From Liquidambar formosana (taxonomy: Eukaryota > Streptophyta > Magnoliopsida > Saxifragales > Altingiaceae): DNA of 64,000 nt. The translations under genes were made by a program, and so were the position numbers. This document shows positions 35,616-47,690 of the stretch, piece after piece. The stretch is from assembly GCA_039720395.1 (NCBI GenBank), contig CM077832.1, positions 27,577,763-27,641,762 of the forward strand, in the 5' to 3' direction. Under the pieces are notes generated by a model. The model saw only the letters and a list, made by a program, of their open reading frames with translations. It did no database searches and was not told the DNA's origin. How positions within the stretch are numbered: position 1 is the first letter of the stretch; each line of letters opens with the position of its first letter.

Positions 35616-38345
35616 TGTATAACGACTTGCAAAAACACGTTCCATTTATGAGCTTCATAACAAAATAAAACTCTTTCAAAAATGAATTTCCTTCGCATTA
35701 CAAAATATAAAATAGCTGCGGAAAATAGTGGCTAACCCAAAATTTATCAATATACAATGCCCAACTCAATAAATACAGATATGGACAGTCATGGCTAACT
35801 GAAAACTCATATGAATATACATGCTCTACTCATTAAATAAAACTTACATCAATTTTAAAAATATAACAAATAAATTAAATGAACACAATAATCTCTCCAA
35901 ATCTCGACCCCAATTCTACTACGTGCTTCCAACAACGACTACCTGAAAGTGTTATTTATATAACACAGTGAGCTAGACAGCCCAATGAGAAAACAACTAT
36001 ACTTATTAGATCAATTTTATACACAATGGTTATATTAATTATCATTTTATCAACACAACTTTTAAAAGTGACATCCACGTAGTTTATACCATTCCCAATA
36101 CGTCATATACAATAGATTTCAAGATATAAAAATAACTTTCCAGAATACTACTCATATTGTGGCACATTATCTCATACTGATCTCAACATTAATAATTTCT
36201 CATACCTGAGCTTTCATTACCATTGCAACCTATAAAACACAAATCAAAATAACACGCACAGGCTTCTTGCCATACATGCGCGCTATTGATAATATACACA
36301 GGCCCACTTGCTGTTCATGTATGTTATCTCAGCCACCGCACATATGTCTCTATCATATGTGTATACCGGTTATAGGCCACTTGCACAATAACCCGGTATA
36401 TTAGTGCACTAATTGTAGGGCATACCTGACTGGATACCCTCCACAATTCGTTAGTAACCACAATAATACTAATAATAATAATAATCCATATTTAATGGAA
36501 ACATCTCACATATAAGAATTTGCCATGATATGAAATGATATCATTTCCAAGTATAATGGAATAATCCATACTCATGTTTCCCAAGAAATCTTATCTCAAA
36601 AGAAATCTTTGTCTTGGGTTCTATTCAAATTTAAGCATCTTTTCTTTCCAACTTAAACGTCAAATACAACTCAAATTCTACATATATAGTTTCTATAGAA
36701 ACTAATATTCAAACTACAACTAGGTTCCAAAAGATCATCTCTTTATACACACAGCAAATAACTCAATTCTTAAGCTTGTATCAAACTTATCAATAATAGA
36801 GAGCAAATTATACAACTCAACATAATTATAAAAACTTGGCTTTTATTTCATAAAAGCAATCCCGCGCACAAAAGGGTGAAATTTGCTAATACTTTTCTTT
36901 AACCAAACATCACACTTGCACTTTCTTAAAATAGGACAGTTTAGGTTTGAAAATTCATAACTAAATCCACAAAATTCCAAATTCAATAATTCAACCTGTT
37001 TTAGACAGCTTAAACAACTTACTATTGAAGAAAAATAACAATTGATCACCACCCAAAAGCCATGTAGTTCGAAAATCACTTCAAAGTCAGACAACAGAAT
37101 CTGAAAATCCAAAGACAGCTTGGAGTAACAGGTACAATTCAATTTTCTAGGTTTATTTTATAAAGACTTGGGTTTCGAAACTTATTTTAATAAAAACTAG
37201 ATTCATCAAGCTCTCAAACCATATAAATTTCGCATCAAACGAACTTCGATAACTATTTTAAATTCAATTTCAAATATAACCCATAGCAGTAGAATTTTCT
37301 GTACAGCAACTCAGGTTCAACTTTGGAAATTTACCAAAAATCGAATTTTCAATATTTTTAGTTGAAACCAATGGAAAAAGAATCATTTGTAAATGTATTT
37401 TAAATACCCCAAAATCCTAGACTTAAAATCAAAGTACATATACAGAAAATTCTCCTAAAATCGTCTATTGTTCAGGATTTTCAGGATAAACGCAAGGGAA
37501 TTAGGTTTAAACTTAGGGAGCATTAAAGCTTCAAGAACCTTTCTAATATACATAATTACATCAAATTGTTCCAAATTGATGTTAGGGATTAACATAAAAT
37601 AAGAGGAGATGATTTTCTCATCCTGAAATATAAATCTTGGTTGCTCAATTCAAGTTCCCAACTTCAAACCCTGTAAATTCATCTTCTTCTTCTCCTTCGT
37701 CCTCTTTCTCTTTCTCTTACTCACTCTCTCTCTCTCTCTCTCTCTCACACATATTTTCTCGTCTTGGTTCTCTAACTGCTGTACTCTGTCTCTCACTCAC
37801 CCCTTCTCTTCTTATTTCTTCCTTTCTTTTGTTTTCTTTCTCCACCGACTCTCTCTTCCTTCCTTTCTTTCACTCGGCTTCCTTTTATTTTTATATATTA
37901 CATTTGCTCCCTTTAATCCCACCCAAATCTTTATATAGAGGAGTAAAGAAACTTAGGTGTCAAGTTTAGAGACAATGTTAACTCTCATTGCCACAAGTGG
38001 GGTGCAAACTCATCCAAAAGGATATAATACAATAACATAAATAAGTTCAAGACAACTCTAGTAATCTCCTTAGGTTTCTAGACATTATATAATATTATTT
38101 TAATTCAATTTACTGTCATTGTAAAAATAGTATAATATTATTTTAATCTATTCTATAGTCGGTCCATATTATATTCAAGAATAGCCCACCGTGTTGGAGT
38201 TTCTATGTGCAAACTTTACTAGAATGCCCAACAAAATGGTCCAACCCAATGCATGTATAATAATAATAAATCTTATTTCACATAAATAAAATTCAACCAC
38301 AATATAATTTAAAATTAACATGTAATAAATATTCGGGATGTTACA
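35616..38345 (-). repeat. LTR copy 1 (3' LTR) of the large minus-strand element
   Basis: 2730 bp. Minus-strand start TGTAACATCCCG at 38345, end TATACA at 35616. It is uninterrupted, so it serves as an empty-site reference for insertions in copy 2. It holds a CT microsatellite at about 37722-37745. Confidence 0.88.
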
Positions 38346-38364
38346 TTCTACCACCCTTAAAAGA
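38346..38364 (-). other. Polypurine tract adjacent to LTR copy 1
   Basis: On the minus strand TTTTAAGGGTGGTAGAA runs directly into the LTR start TGTAACATCC, the usual plus-strand priming site. Confidence 0.8.
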
Positions 38365-40232
38365 AATTTCTTCATCGAAATTTGAATAGCCTTAAATCAA
38401 ATATTATATACCATCACGCTTCTGCTGGGCAACTCAAATTTAAAGAGCTCATAAGTAAAACAAATTTTCTTTCTCAAGAAAATACATTTGCAAGTATGGT
38501 GGAATAATCCACTACATATAATCAATTAACAACTCCCAATAATATTCACATCCAAAATTGAAGTCCAAGGTCAAATCAAAATTACATAAAGATGTACGGA
38601 TCAAAAATACATTTTTATGGAAAATGTACTAAAATTTCCTGTTATGTTCAGCATGTCCAAAGGTCTCTATAGTTCATATGATTTGGAAATTAGAAGTCGT
38701 AAGAGTAGCTTTTTAAATTAGAAACTAAGTTTCCAATGTTTATAAAACATGTATTTCAAATCAGCACTTCAATAAGATCTTATTGAGCATAAAACTATGA
38801 TAGAATATGGTCTTAGTTTGTAGTAGAATCACGTCTTGTAGAAACAAAATTAAGTAAAGTTATCAAGATACCTCAGTAAAACAGAATAGATTGTAGATAA
38901 ATATTCATATCCTCAAATATATATGTTCAAATCTTGATTTTCTTGATTCTATGTAAACTAGACTCATAAAACATTATGGAACATATGCCTTAGGATGAAA
39001 ACCTTCTCTTTATAAAATAATTTAGTGATTTTATCTGAAATTACTTTGCTAGAATTTCAGAACAATATTAACCAATGAGTAGTGTTTGAATTTCTGGGAA
39101 TAAACCACGAAGAATTTGATTATGAAACTTTTTATACAAAAACTAGACATAACAATGGTATTTCTCATAAACTTTCATAAAATTATAACATGGATAAGCC
39201 CTTTAATAAATTCGTTCAAAACACCCTTTCTGCTGAAAAATAAAAAATACAGCATAACAGATTTGTTTTGTAAATTCATTTTAAAATAGCAATTCAACTT
39301 CAAAAAGCATAAAAATCTCCAGATTTGGAATTCAATACCTTAAGAATACATAGGAAAAACAGAATTCATAAATAATGTTTCCAGCCCCGGATATAATTTA
39401 AACAACACAATATGTACAGAAAATTTTTGTATTTCCAGTATACAACTCATCTTTTCTAAAAATTCATAACTTTCTCAAATCTCAACAAAATTAAATGACT
39501 CAAAAGCCCAATGAAATCTTGAGAAGTATACTCTTAGAGTCCTTGGCTGGTTTTCATTAAAACATGACCCATTAAATCAGATTTTGAAGTAGAGTTTTAG
39601 GTTCTAAAATTCTAACTCAACTTTGAACTTCAATTATTTCTAACACTCTTAATCATTCCTCCCCAGATTTCATAGGTAACAATTACATGCTAAATGGATA
39701 CAAAGTCCTCAATAATAGAATCAAATAATTAAGTGTATAAGGACAATTAAACTATTATAATTTGGACTTCATTAAAGCATAGTTTTAAGCTTTTAAACTC
39801 AAAGTTTCCAAACCAAATATTTCAATTGAAACTAGGAATCAATGTAAAGTAAAAATAGGAGTTAATCCTCACCTAACAAACCCAAATTGAACCATCAATT
39901 TGCTGTAAATTATCTCTCCCCAAACTTCCCTTCTTATATGTAATTGATGTGATTTAGCAAACAAAATTGATTGTAGAGAAAATTTCATCCTCCAAGTTAA
40001 TTCCACAAATTGTCAATGTAACGCTAGAGAATTGCTATTTTCCTCAATATGAACTCCAAAAATAACTGGGATTTTCATTCAGCATCCTTCTTGACAACAC
40101 TCTTAATTCTCAAGTCCCTAGGCACTACATGTCATTATAGATTAAGAATACCAAGAAAATGCCAATCACCGATATACATTAGTCACACAGTTTTCACTAG
40201 CCTGATTTCGTCCCCATATTTCAAACCTTTTA

Positions 40233-40435
40233 CACCCATCCATCACAAGAGGGACACCATCCATGTTCCAGGAGGAAACCATAACCATTCATCAAGTGGA
40301 AAACCAACCATAAGGATAACCATTCCACACCCATCCATCACAGGAGGGACACCGTCCATGTTCTAGCCTTCCAGGAGGAAAACATAAACCATCCATCAGG
40401 TGGAAAACCAACCATGAGGATAACCATTCCGAAAT
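40233..40435. repeat. Tandem duplication of about 95 bp
   Basis: Two copies start CACCCATCCATCACA at 40233 and 40328. Both contain GGAGGAAA and GTGGAAAACCAACCAT and end AGGATAACCATTCC. Confidence 0.85.
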
Positions 40436-41434
40436 AAACCTTTAGGGCCTTTCACCTAAGGGCACTCTACACCCTTCTTGTTAAACTTCTTGTTAACAAG
40501 GGAGAATTTGTCAGTCAAACCATTGAGTAATGCATTCAAGGACAGGAGCCAATGTTCCATTTTAAATATAAAATGAGTATTCAACCCTCCAATTTCAAAA
40601 ATTCATAAAATTCATCTCAATTCTTTTCAAATCCAAATATGGCTCCTACTTCTCTCAAAATCATTTCAAATACTTTTGTAGAACTTTTCACAAACAGAGG
40701 GTTTCAAGATCTTCAAACTTAATAAAAATAATTATTTTCTATTTGAAACACATTTAAGTTTTTTTTAATGCTGAAAACAGTACCATTTGTATTCAAAAAT
40801 TCATAACTCACTCTATTGTTGTGCAAATAAGGTCATTCTTGAAGATTTGAAAACTAGATTCAAAGCCTAATACAAGAAAAATGATAATCCAATGAGAAAA
40901 TATGGTTTCATTGATCATAAAACTATTTTGATTTTGTGGACAGTAAGCTGGAATTTGGTTCCAACAGTGGTTCAATAGTAGAAAATCATTACATTTTTTT
41001 ATTTTATTTATTTTATATTTTTTTATTTATAAAAATGATATGGGCTTGAGACTTGTAGCATATGAAAATTGACATAATATAGAGTATTTATACTAAAAAT
41101 TATGAATTTACTTCAGGTAAAACTATAAGTACAAAATTACCGAAGTCAATTCATATATAGCATGGTATGTTAAAACAGCTTTACTCTTACAACTTTGTAA
41201 ATTTAATTATCCATTCTTTATGACAATTAACTCATATCTGCTATTTGATCCTTTAATAAGAACCATACTCGTGAATTCAAATTGTCACTCTTCTCATCTA
41301 TCCACCTTTAAAAGAAATTTCTAAATAAATTATGATACCACTCGTAGTACTAACTCAAGTACTTCATCTCAAAATTAAAAACGATATCTTTACTCAAATC
41401 TTGAACTCGTCCGATATAGAATTTTGTGACTCAT

Positions 41435-41507
41435 CCCTTAACCTCACCCTCACCCTCACCCATCTTGAGCCTATTGGGAATATTGGGACTCTTGGTTCTC
41501 TCAACCT

Positions 41508-41540
<33 letters not shown>

Positions 41541-41550
41541 CCATTTCGAG
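41435..41550 (+). repeat. CCTCAC hexamer minisatellite in two blocks
   Basis: Blocks of CCTCAC repeats at about 41439-41462 and 41502-41543 are each followed by a CAT(C/T)T(T/C)GAGCCT(A/G)TTGGGA-like unit, so a larger duplicated unit contains the hexamer arrays. The minus strand is GTGAGG-rich. Confidence 0.85.
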
Positions 41551-42061
41551 CCTGTTGGGACTATTGGTCTCTTGGACCTCTTGTCACATCATTCCCCATC
41601 AAGAAGTCAGAGTTGTCACTTGCTTAAGAATTTCACTTTCAAATCTTCAACAGGTGGTACACAAAGTCCATCTTGAAACCTATGCCCCTATCACTTCCAA
41701 CTTTTCTAACCAAATGGGTTTTTTCATTTTTCTGCCATCTTCAAGAGCTATACATGGAATTTCTAACCTTGAGTTTCTGATTATACAATCCTAATAATGA
41801 GACTCAGATGCACTACTACCATTAAAAGATATGAAATTCCGCTATTAACTCAAACATTCTCCATTTATACACATATCATATCTCGAACATAGTATTATCT
41901 TGAGACCCAAAATTTTAGACTACTTCAACAATATGAATCACAAAAGCCTTAACAATTCAGCTAAACTTCCTAATCTCAAAATTTTCTCATTTTAAAAATG
42001 CTAAAACTTAGGAATCTAATCACCAAATAAAGATTTTAAATCCCAAAGAGATCTAATTCCT

Positions 42062-42076
42062 AAGCTCTGATACCAA
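42062..42076 (-). other. Primer-binding site (initiator tRNA-Met type)
   Basis: TGGTATCAGAGCTTA on the minus strand lies two bases inside the LTR end GTCGTTACA. It agrees with the standard plant initiator tRNA-Met site TGGTATCAGAGC. Confidence 0.88.
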
Positions 42077-42870
42077 CTGTAACGACCCACAAAAACACTG
42101 TTCAATTTATGAGCTTCATAAAAAATAAAACTCTTTCAAAAATGAATTTCCTTCAAAATTACAAAATATAATACAGCTGCGGAAAATGGTGGCTAACCCA
42201 AAACTTATCAATATATAATGCCCAACTCATTAAATACAGCTACGGAAAGCGATGGCTAACTCCAAACTCATATGAATATACATGCTCTATTCATTAAATA
42301 AAACTTGCATCAATTTTAAAAATATAACAAATAAAATAAATGAACACAATAATCTCTCCAAATCTCGACTCCAATTCTACTACGTGCTTCCAACGACGAC
42401 TACCTGAAAGTGTTATTTATATAACACTGTGAACTAGACAGCCCTAGTGAGAAAACATCTACACTTATTTTACACTACATCGATTTTATACAAAATGGTT
42501 ATATTAATTGTCATTTTATCAACACAACTTTTGAAAGTGACATCCACGTAGTTTATACCATTCCCAATACGTCATGTACAATAGATTTCAAGATATAAAA
42601 ATAACTTTCCAGAACACTACTCATATTGTGGCACATTATCTCATACTGATCTCAACATTAATAATTTCTCATACCTGAGCCTTCGTTGCCATTTGCAACC
42701 TGCAAAACATAAATCAAAATAACACACACAGGCTTCTTGCCGTACATGCACGCTATTGATAACACATAGCCCACTTGCCGTTCATGTATGTTATCTCAGC
42801 CACAGCACATATGTCCCTATCATATGTGTATACTGGTTATGGCCCACTAGCTCAATAACCCGGTATATTA

Positions 42871-43883
42871 GGGGGTGTTTGGCGGTGCGGTGCGTCAACA
42901 GAAAAAGTACTTTATTATTAAAATAAGTGCTTTCACCGGTGTTTGACATGCAATTAAAATGCGTTAGCGGGAAGAGGAAAAAGAGCTTAAAGCTCTTCCC
43001 ATAAAAGTTAGGGAGGCGCTGCTTTATGGAGAAGAGGAAAAAACCTCTACACAGGAAGAGGTTTGGCCTTTAATGAATTTTTTTGGAAAGACAATATTGC
43101 CCATATTTCAATATTTCAAAAAGACAATGAAACCCATGAATCTCATTCTTTAACCTTCCTTTATATATTCCTCATAAGGGAGCCTCAAAACAAAGTAGCA
43201 AAAACTCACGTGGATTGTCTATGCGTCTCCTACTTCAAGACATTTTTCCAACTTTATCACATGTTCTTCGAGTTCCAAGAAATATATATATAGGATGATG
43301 ATCAGGTGAGCACATGCTGATATAATTGTATTGGGGTTTTACCTCGTGCACTTGTGTAACTATGATACGATCATTTGCTATTATGAGCCAATGGAAGTAG
43401 AGCAAAGTGGGGAGTTCGGGCCAAATTTTTTGCTGAAAAAAAAAAAAAAAAGAAGAAAGAAAGAAAGAAAAAAAAAAAAGGAGGAAGGAAGGTAGCCTAA
43501 CATTTCCATTTTGCCATTAGCTTGTGATACCACGCCAACCGTATCATAGTTATATATAAATCCCATCTTTTAACAATAAACAATGTCTTCTAGAGTGGTT
43601 TTATCAACCTGATACCTCACATATACTCCTATTCATTTGATATGCCTCTTAATTAATGGTGGATCCCATTAATGATATCAAACAAAATACCAAACAGAGA
43701 GATTAGCACCTTTAGAAAGGGTATTGTAGTCAAATTTAGGATTAGAAATGCTTTAACAAATAGAAGCTCTTCTAATTATTTAGCAACCAAACACTATCAA
43801 AGCTTTTTACAATAACCTCTTCTCTACATAGATCTTTTCAAAAAAGCACTTGGCTAAAAGTTACAGCTACACCAAACGGGCCC
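42871..43883. mobile_element. PIF/Harbinger-like element with TTA target duplication
   Basis: Termini GGGGGTGTTTGGCGG and (reverse complement of the right end) GGGCCCGTTTGGTGT form an imperfect TIR. The target is duplicated as TTA (42868-42870 and 43884-43886). The undisturbed LTR copy has a single CGGTATATTAGTGCAC at the equivalent place (about 36391), proving the insertion. A 3-bp TWA duplication is the mark of PIF/Harbinger and Tourist elements. No transposase frame is seen. A smaller inverted repeat (TAACTATGATACG, about 43356 and 43540) lies inside. Confidence 0.85.
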
Positions 43884-46370
43884 TTAGTGCACTAATTGTA
43901 GGGCATACCTGAATGGATCCGCCCCGGATGACCCTCCTCAATTCGTTAGTAACCACAATAATAATAATAATAATCCATATTTAATGGAAACATCTCACAT
44001 ATAAGAATGTGCCACGATATGAAATAATATTATTTCCAAGTATAATGGAATAATCCACACTCATGTTTCCCAAGAAAATTTTATCTCAAAAGAAATCTCT
44101 GTCTTGGGTTCTATTCAAATTTAAGCATCTTTTCTTTCCAACTTAAACATCAAATACAAACTCAAATTCTACATATATAGTTTCTATAGAAACTAATATT
44201 CAAACTACAACTAGGTTCCAAAAGATCATCTCTTTATACACACAGAAAATAACTCAATTCTTAAGCTCGTATCAAACTTATTAATAATAGAGAGCAAATT
44301 TTACAACTCAACGTAATTATAAAAACTTGGATTTTATTTCATAAAAGCAATCCCGTGCACAAAAGGGTGAAATTTGCTAATACTTTTCTTTAACCAAACA
44401 TCGCACTTGCACTTTCTTAAAACATGACAGTTTAGGTTTGAAAATTCATAACTAAATCCACAAAATTCCAAATTCAATGATTCAACCTGTTTTAGAAAGC
44501 TTAAACAACGTACTATTGAAGAAAAATAACAATTGATCACCACCCAAAAGCCATGTAGTTCGAAAATCACTTCAAAGTCAGACAACAGAATCTGAAAATC
44601 CAAGGACTGCTTGGAGTAACAGGTACAATTCAATTTTCTGGGTTTAGTTTATAAATATTTGAGTTTCGAAACTTATTTCAATAAAAACTAGATTCATCAA
44701 GCTTTCAAACCATATAAATTTCGCATCAAACGAACCTCGATAACTATTTTAAATTCAATTTCGAATATAACCCATAGCAGCAGAATTTTATGTACAGCAA
44801 CTCAGGTTCAACTTTGGAAATTTACCAAAAATCGAATTTTTAATATTTTTAGTTGAAACCAATGGAAAAAGAATCACTTGTAAATGTATTTTAAATACCC
44901 CAAAATCCCAGACTTAAAATCAAAGTCCATATATAGAAAATTCTCATAAAATCGTCTACTGTTCAGGATTTTCAGGATAAACACAAGGGAATTAGGTTTA
45001 AACTTAGGGAACATTAAAGCTTCAAGAACCTTTCTAATATACATAATTACATCAAATTGTTCCAAATTGATGTTAGGGATTAACATAAAATAAGAGGAGA
45101 TGATTTTCTCACCTGAAATATAAATCTTGATTGCTCAATTCAAGTTCCCAACTTCAAACCCGTAAATTCCTCTTCTTCTCCTTCGTCTTCTTTCTCTTTC
45201 TCTTACTCACTCACTCTCTCTCTCTCTCTCACGTTTTCTCTTCTTGGTTCTCTAACTGCTATACTCTCTCTCACTCACCCCTTCTCTTCTTATTTCTTCC
45301 TTTCTTTGGTTTTCTTTCCCCACCGACTCTCTCTTCCTTCCTTTCTTTTACTCTGCTTTCTTTTATTTTTATATATTACATTCGCTCCCTTTAATCCCAC
45401 CCAAGTCTATATATAGAGGGGTAAAGAAACTTGGGTGTCTAAGTTTAGTGACAATGTTAACTCTCATTGCCACACGTGGGGTGCAAACTCATCCAAAAGG
45501 ATATAATACAATATAATATAAATAAGGTAAAGTACATTAAGACTCCTTTAGTATCTGACAATTATAGATAAATCCCTTCACATTCTTGAAATGATATTAA
45601 CATTCCCTATTTTACAAAATAAATTACAAAGAGACCCTTCCCTCTAACGGCCATCTATTAGTCCGTTAAAAAAAAATGATGTCATGCTCAATTTTTTTTA
45701 AAATACCCTAACTATCCTTATTGGATGAAAACTCCATGTTAAATGCATATAACTTATCAGTCCAATACATTTATCTAAAACAGTATAATCTTTTATTTAT
45801 TTATTTTATTTATTTATTTATAGAAAAATGATAAAAAGCTTATATTTTTTGTTCAACTGATGTGGCAGTTGTCAAATCTTCTCATTAGAGACACTAAATT
45901 TTTAATTGATTTGCTATTAAAAAAATTTTAAATTGATTTACCAAGTTGCCACCTCATTTGAGCAAGTAGATTTGGGTGAAAAAGAAAAAAAGGGCTATAT
46001 AGAATTGTTCATATATAGAAATAAATGAAAAGAATAATTACAATAGGGAAAGAGCAAAAGAAAATAATGAAAATAAGAAAATATGGGGTGAAAATAAAAT
46101 TAAGGGAAAATTACAGTTTAACCCCTTAAACTTTAGGCCAAAATCACTTTTCACCCTTCATCTTCAAAATCAGACAAATAGCCTCTTGGAATTTCCAAAA
46201 TGTTCTTTGAACGAATGCCGTTAACGGAAATTGTTAAATGTCAATTTTTCCCATGATGTATAACGAAATTACAGCCCAAATGAATAAATGAACTTATTGA
46301 ATTGTTTCTAGCGTTCATCACAAGTTCCCAATCTCTGCCAATTCCCTCCCAAAAACACACACGCACACAC

Positions 46371-46388
46371 ACTCTCTCTCTCTCTCTC

Positions 46389-46430
<42 letters not shown>

Positions 46431-46440
46431 TATATATATA
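46371..46440. repeat. (CT)n then (TA)n microsatellite
   Basis: CT repeats (about 46371-46389) followed by a TA run (about 46393-46440), inside MULE E. Confidence 0.95.
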
Positions 46441-47106
46441 ATACGAACCCAAAACCCTTTGATTTTCTTCCCTGATTTGATGAATCCGAGGGTCATAAGT
46501 TTGATTTTCTTGTACGGAAAGTGTTCTCGCTCTACTGTTATAGCAAAACCCTTCGGTGAGATGAAGGTTTAGAAAACCCAAAAACACCGTCAATTTGTTC
46601 CATGAGCATCGATTGCGAGATCCTCGGCGGCAAGTGCTAGAGCACGGACCTTCACTGCGAGATCCATTATGAGATCGTCGGCGATTTGTAGTAATTTTTC
46701 AATTGGTTTTGGTGGGGTTTGACAGCTGGATATGGTGTTGGTTTCGTGTGGTTTTGGTTTGATTTCAGTGGTTTTTTTGGGTTTGTTTTTATGGTAACAA
46801 AAGATGGTGGTAGAAGTACTTATGGTGGTTTTGGGTTGGTGTTATGAGATAATTAATTTAAGGAGAATGTGGGGTTTAGCAGCTGGAAATGATGGATGAG
46901 TTCATGTGGTTTTGGTTTGTGATTCTAATGGTAAACAAAGGTGAGGTGCTATCGTGGTGTTTGTCTGGGTGGTTTTTGGGTTAGTACTAACATTGGTTTA
47001 GATGGTTTAAGGGAGGACATGGGGGTAGCCGGGTAGGAGAGAGCATAAGAGAACAAGACAGAGAAGATAGCATGAAAGGGCATTTTGGGTATAAAATCAC
47101 ATTAAG

Positions 47107-47133
47107 TTGGTCACGTGCAATACACGTGATGAA
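47107..47133. promoter_or_regulatory. Subterminal dyad in MULE E, containing CACGTG
   Basis: TTGGTCACGTG and CACGTGATGAA flank a 5-bp centre CAATA, the complement of the centre in MULE D. Both arms contain the G-box core CACGTG, a known plant bHLH/bZIP site; whether it is used here is inference. Confidence 0.6.
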
Positions 47134-47391
47134 TTTCCGTTAAAAATCTAACGGTTGCTAGACAGAAGGGGCTAAAGTGATAATGTTTAAAATTTCAGGG
47201 GGTTATTTGTCCGATTTTAAATATGAGGGGTGAAAAGTGATTTTGGTCTAAAGTTTAAGGGTGCAGTCTGTAATTTTCCCTAAAATTAAATTAGGACTAA
47301 ATGAGAAAATTTGTATGTAAAAAGAAAAAGGTGAATATATATCTATATATATATATATATATATATAGATAGATAGATAGATAGATATATT

Positions 47392-47690
47392 AATCCTTCT
47401 ATTATCAGGTGCACCTGATGCAATTTTGTAACAAATGCACTTTAAAACTTTTATATGTAACTCGTATTTGGCCAAACCAATCGTTGGATTAAATTTGATT
47501 CATATGTTGGTCATACATGCCAAAAATAAAGTTGATCTAAAATTAAAAGCTGTTTCATTTGAAATGTTTATAAATGAGCAATTGTTATTGATTAAAAAAT
47601 GCATGCTTTGGATCGAATAACATTCAGTCTCTATCAACTTGATTTTGGCATGGAATGCTTACATAAAAAGGCTATCTAGATATATATATT
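47392..47690. repeat. Dispersed repeat related to 60880-61140
   Basis: Shares CAGGTGCACCTGATGCAATT-type text (about 47408), ACATGCCAAAAATAAAGTTG, GATTAAAAAATGCATGCTTT and CAACTTGATTTTGGCATGGA with the region near 61 kb. Confidence 0.75.

Larger units (their letters stand above)
38346..42077 (-). other. Internal non-coding region of the large minus-strand element
   Basis: 3.7 kb, AT-rich and without a gag-pol frame. It includes a tandem duplication at about 40233-40435 (period 95 bp, CACCCATCCATCACA at 40233 and 40328) and a CCTCAC hexamer array near 41440-41545. The primer site lies at its right end. Confidence 0.75.
46104..47280. mobile_element. MULE-type DNA transposon E, nested in G
   Basis: The left end GGGAAAATTACAGTTTAACC and the reverse complement of the right end GGGAAAATTACAGACTGCAC share a TIR of about 80 bp, including AAACTTTAG and AAAATCACTTTTCACC. 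Exact 9-bp duplication TAAAATTAA (46095-46103 and 47281-47289). The dyad 47107-47133 lies 147 bp from the right end, the same offset as in MULE D (in opposite orientation). The interior has CT and TA microsatellites and TGGTTTTGGT-rich sequence. Confidence 0.9.

Noticed and set aside
36843..37142. 99-codon minus-strand ORF, repeated almost identically at 44334-44633
   Set aside because: Conservation at both places looked like selection on a protein, but the two are the same position in the two LTR copies. LTRs are recent duplicates and the frame is not expected to be translated.
35616..42077. Assignment of the large minus-strand element to a coding Ty3/gypsy lineage
   Set aside because: Primer site and purine tract fit many lineages; with no gag or pol present, a lineage name would be a guess.
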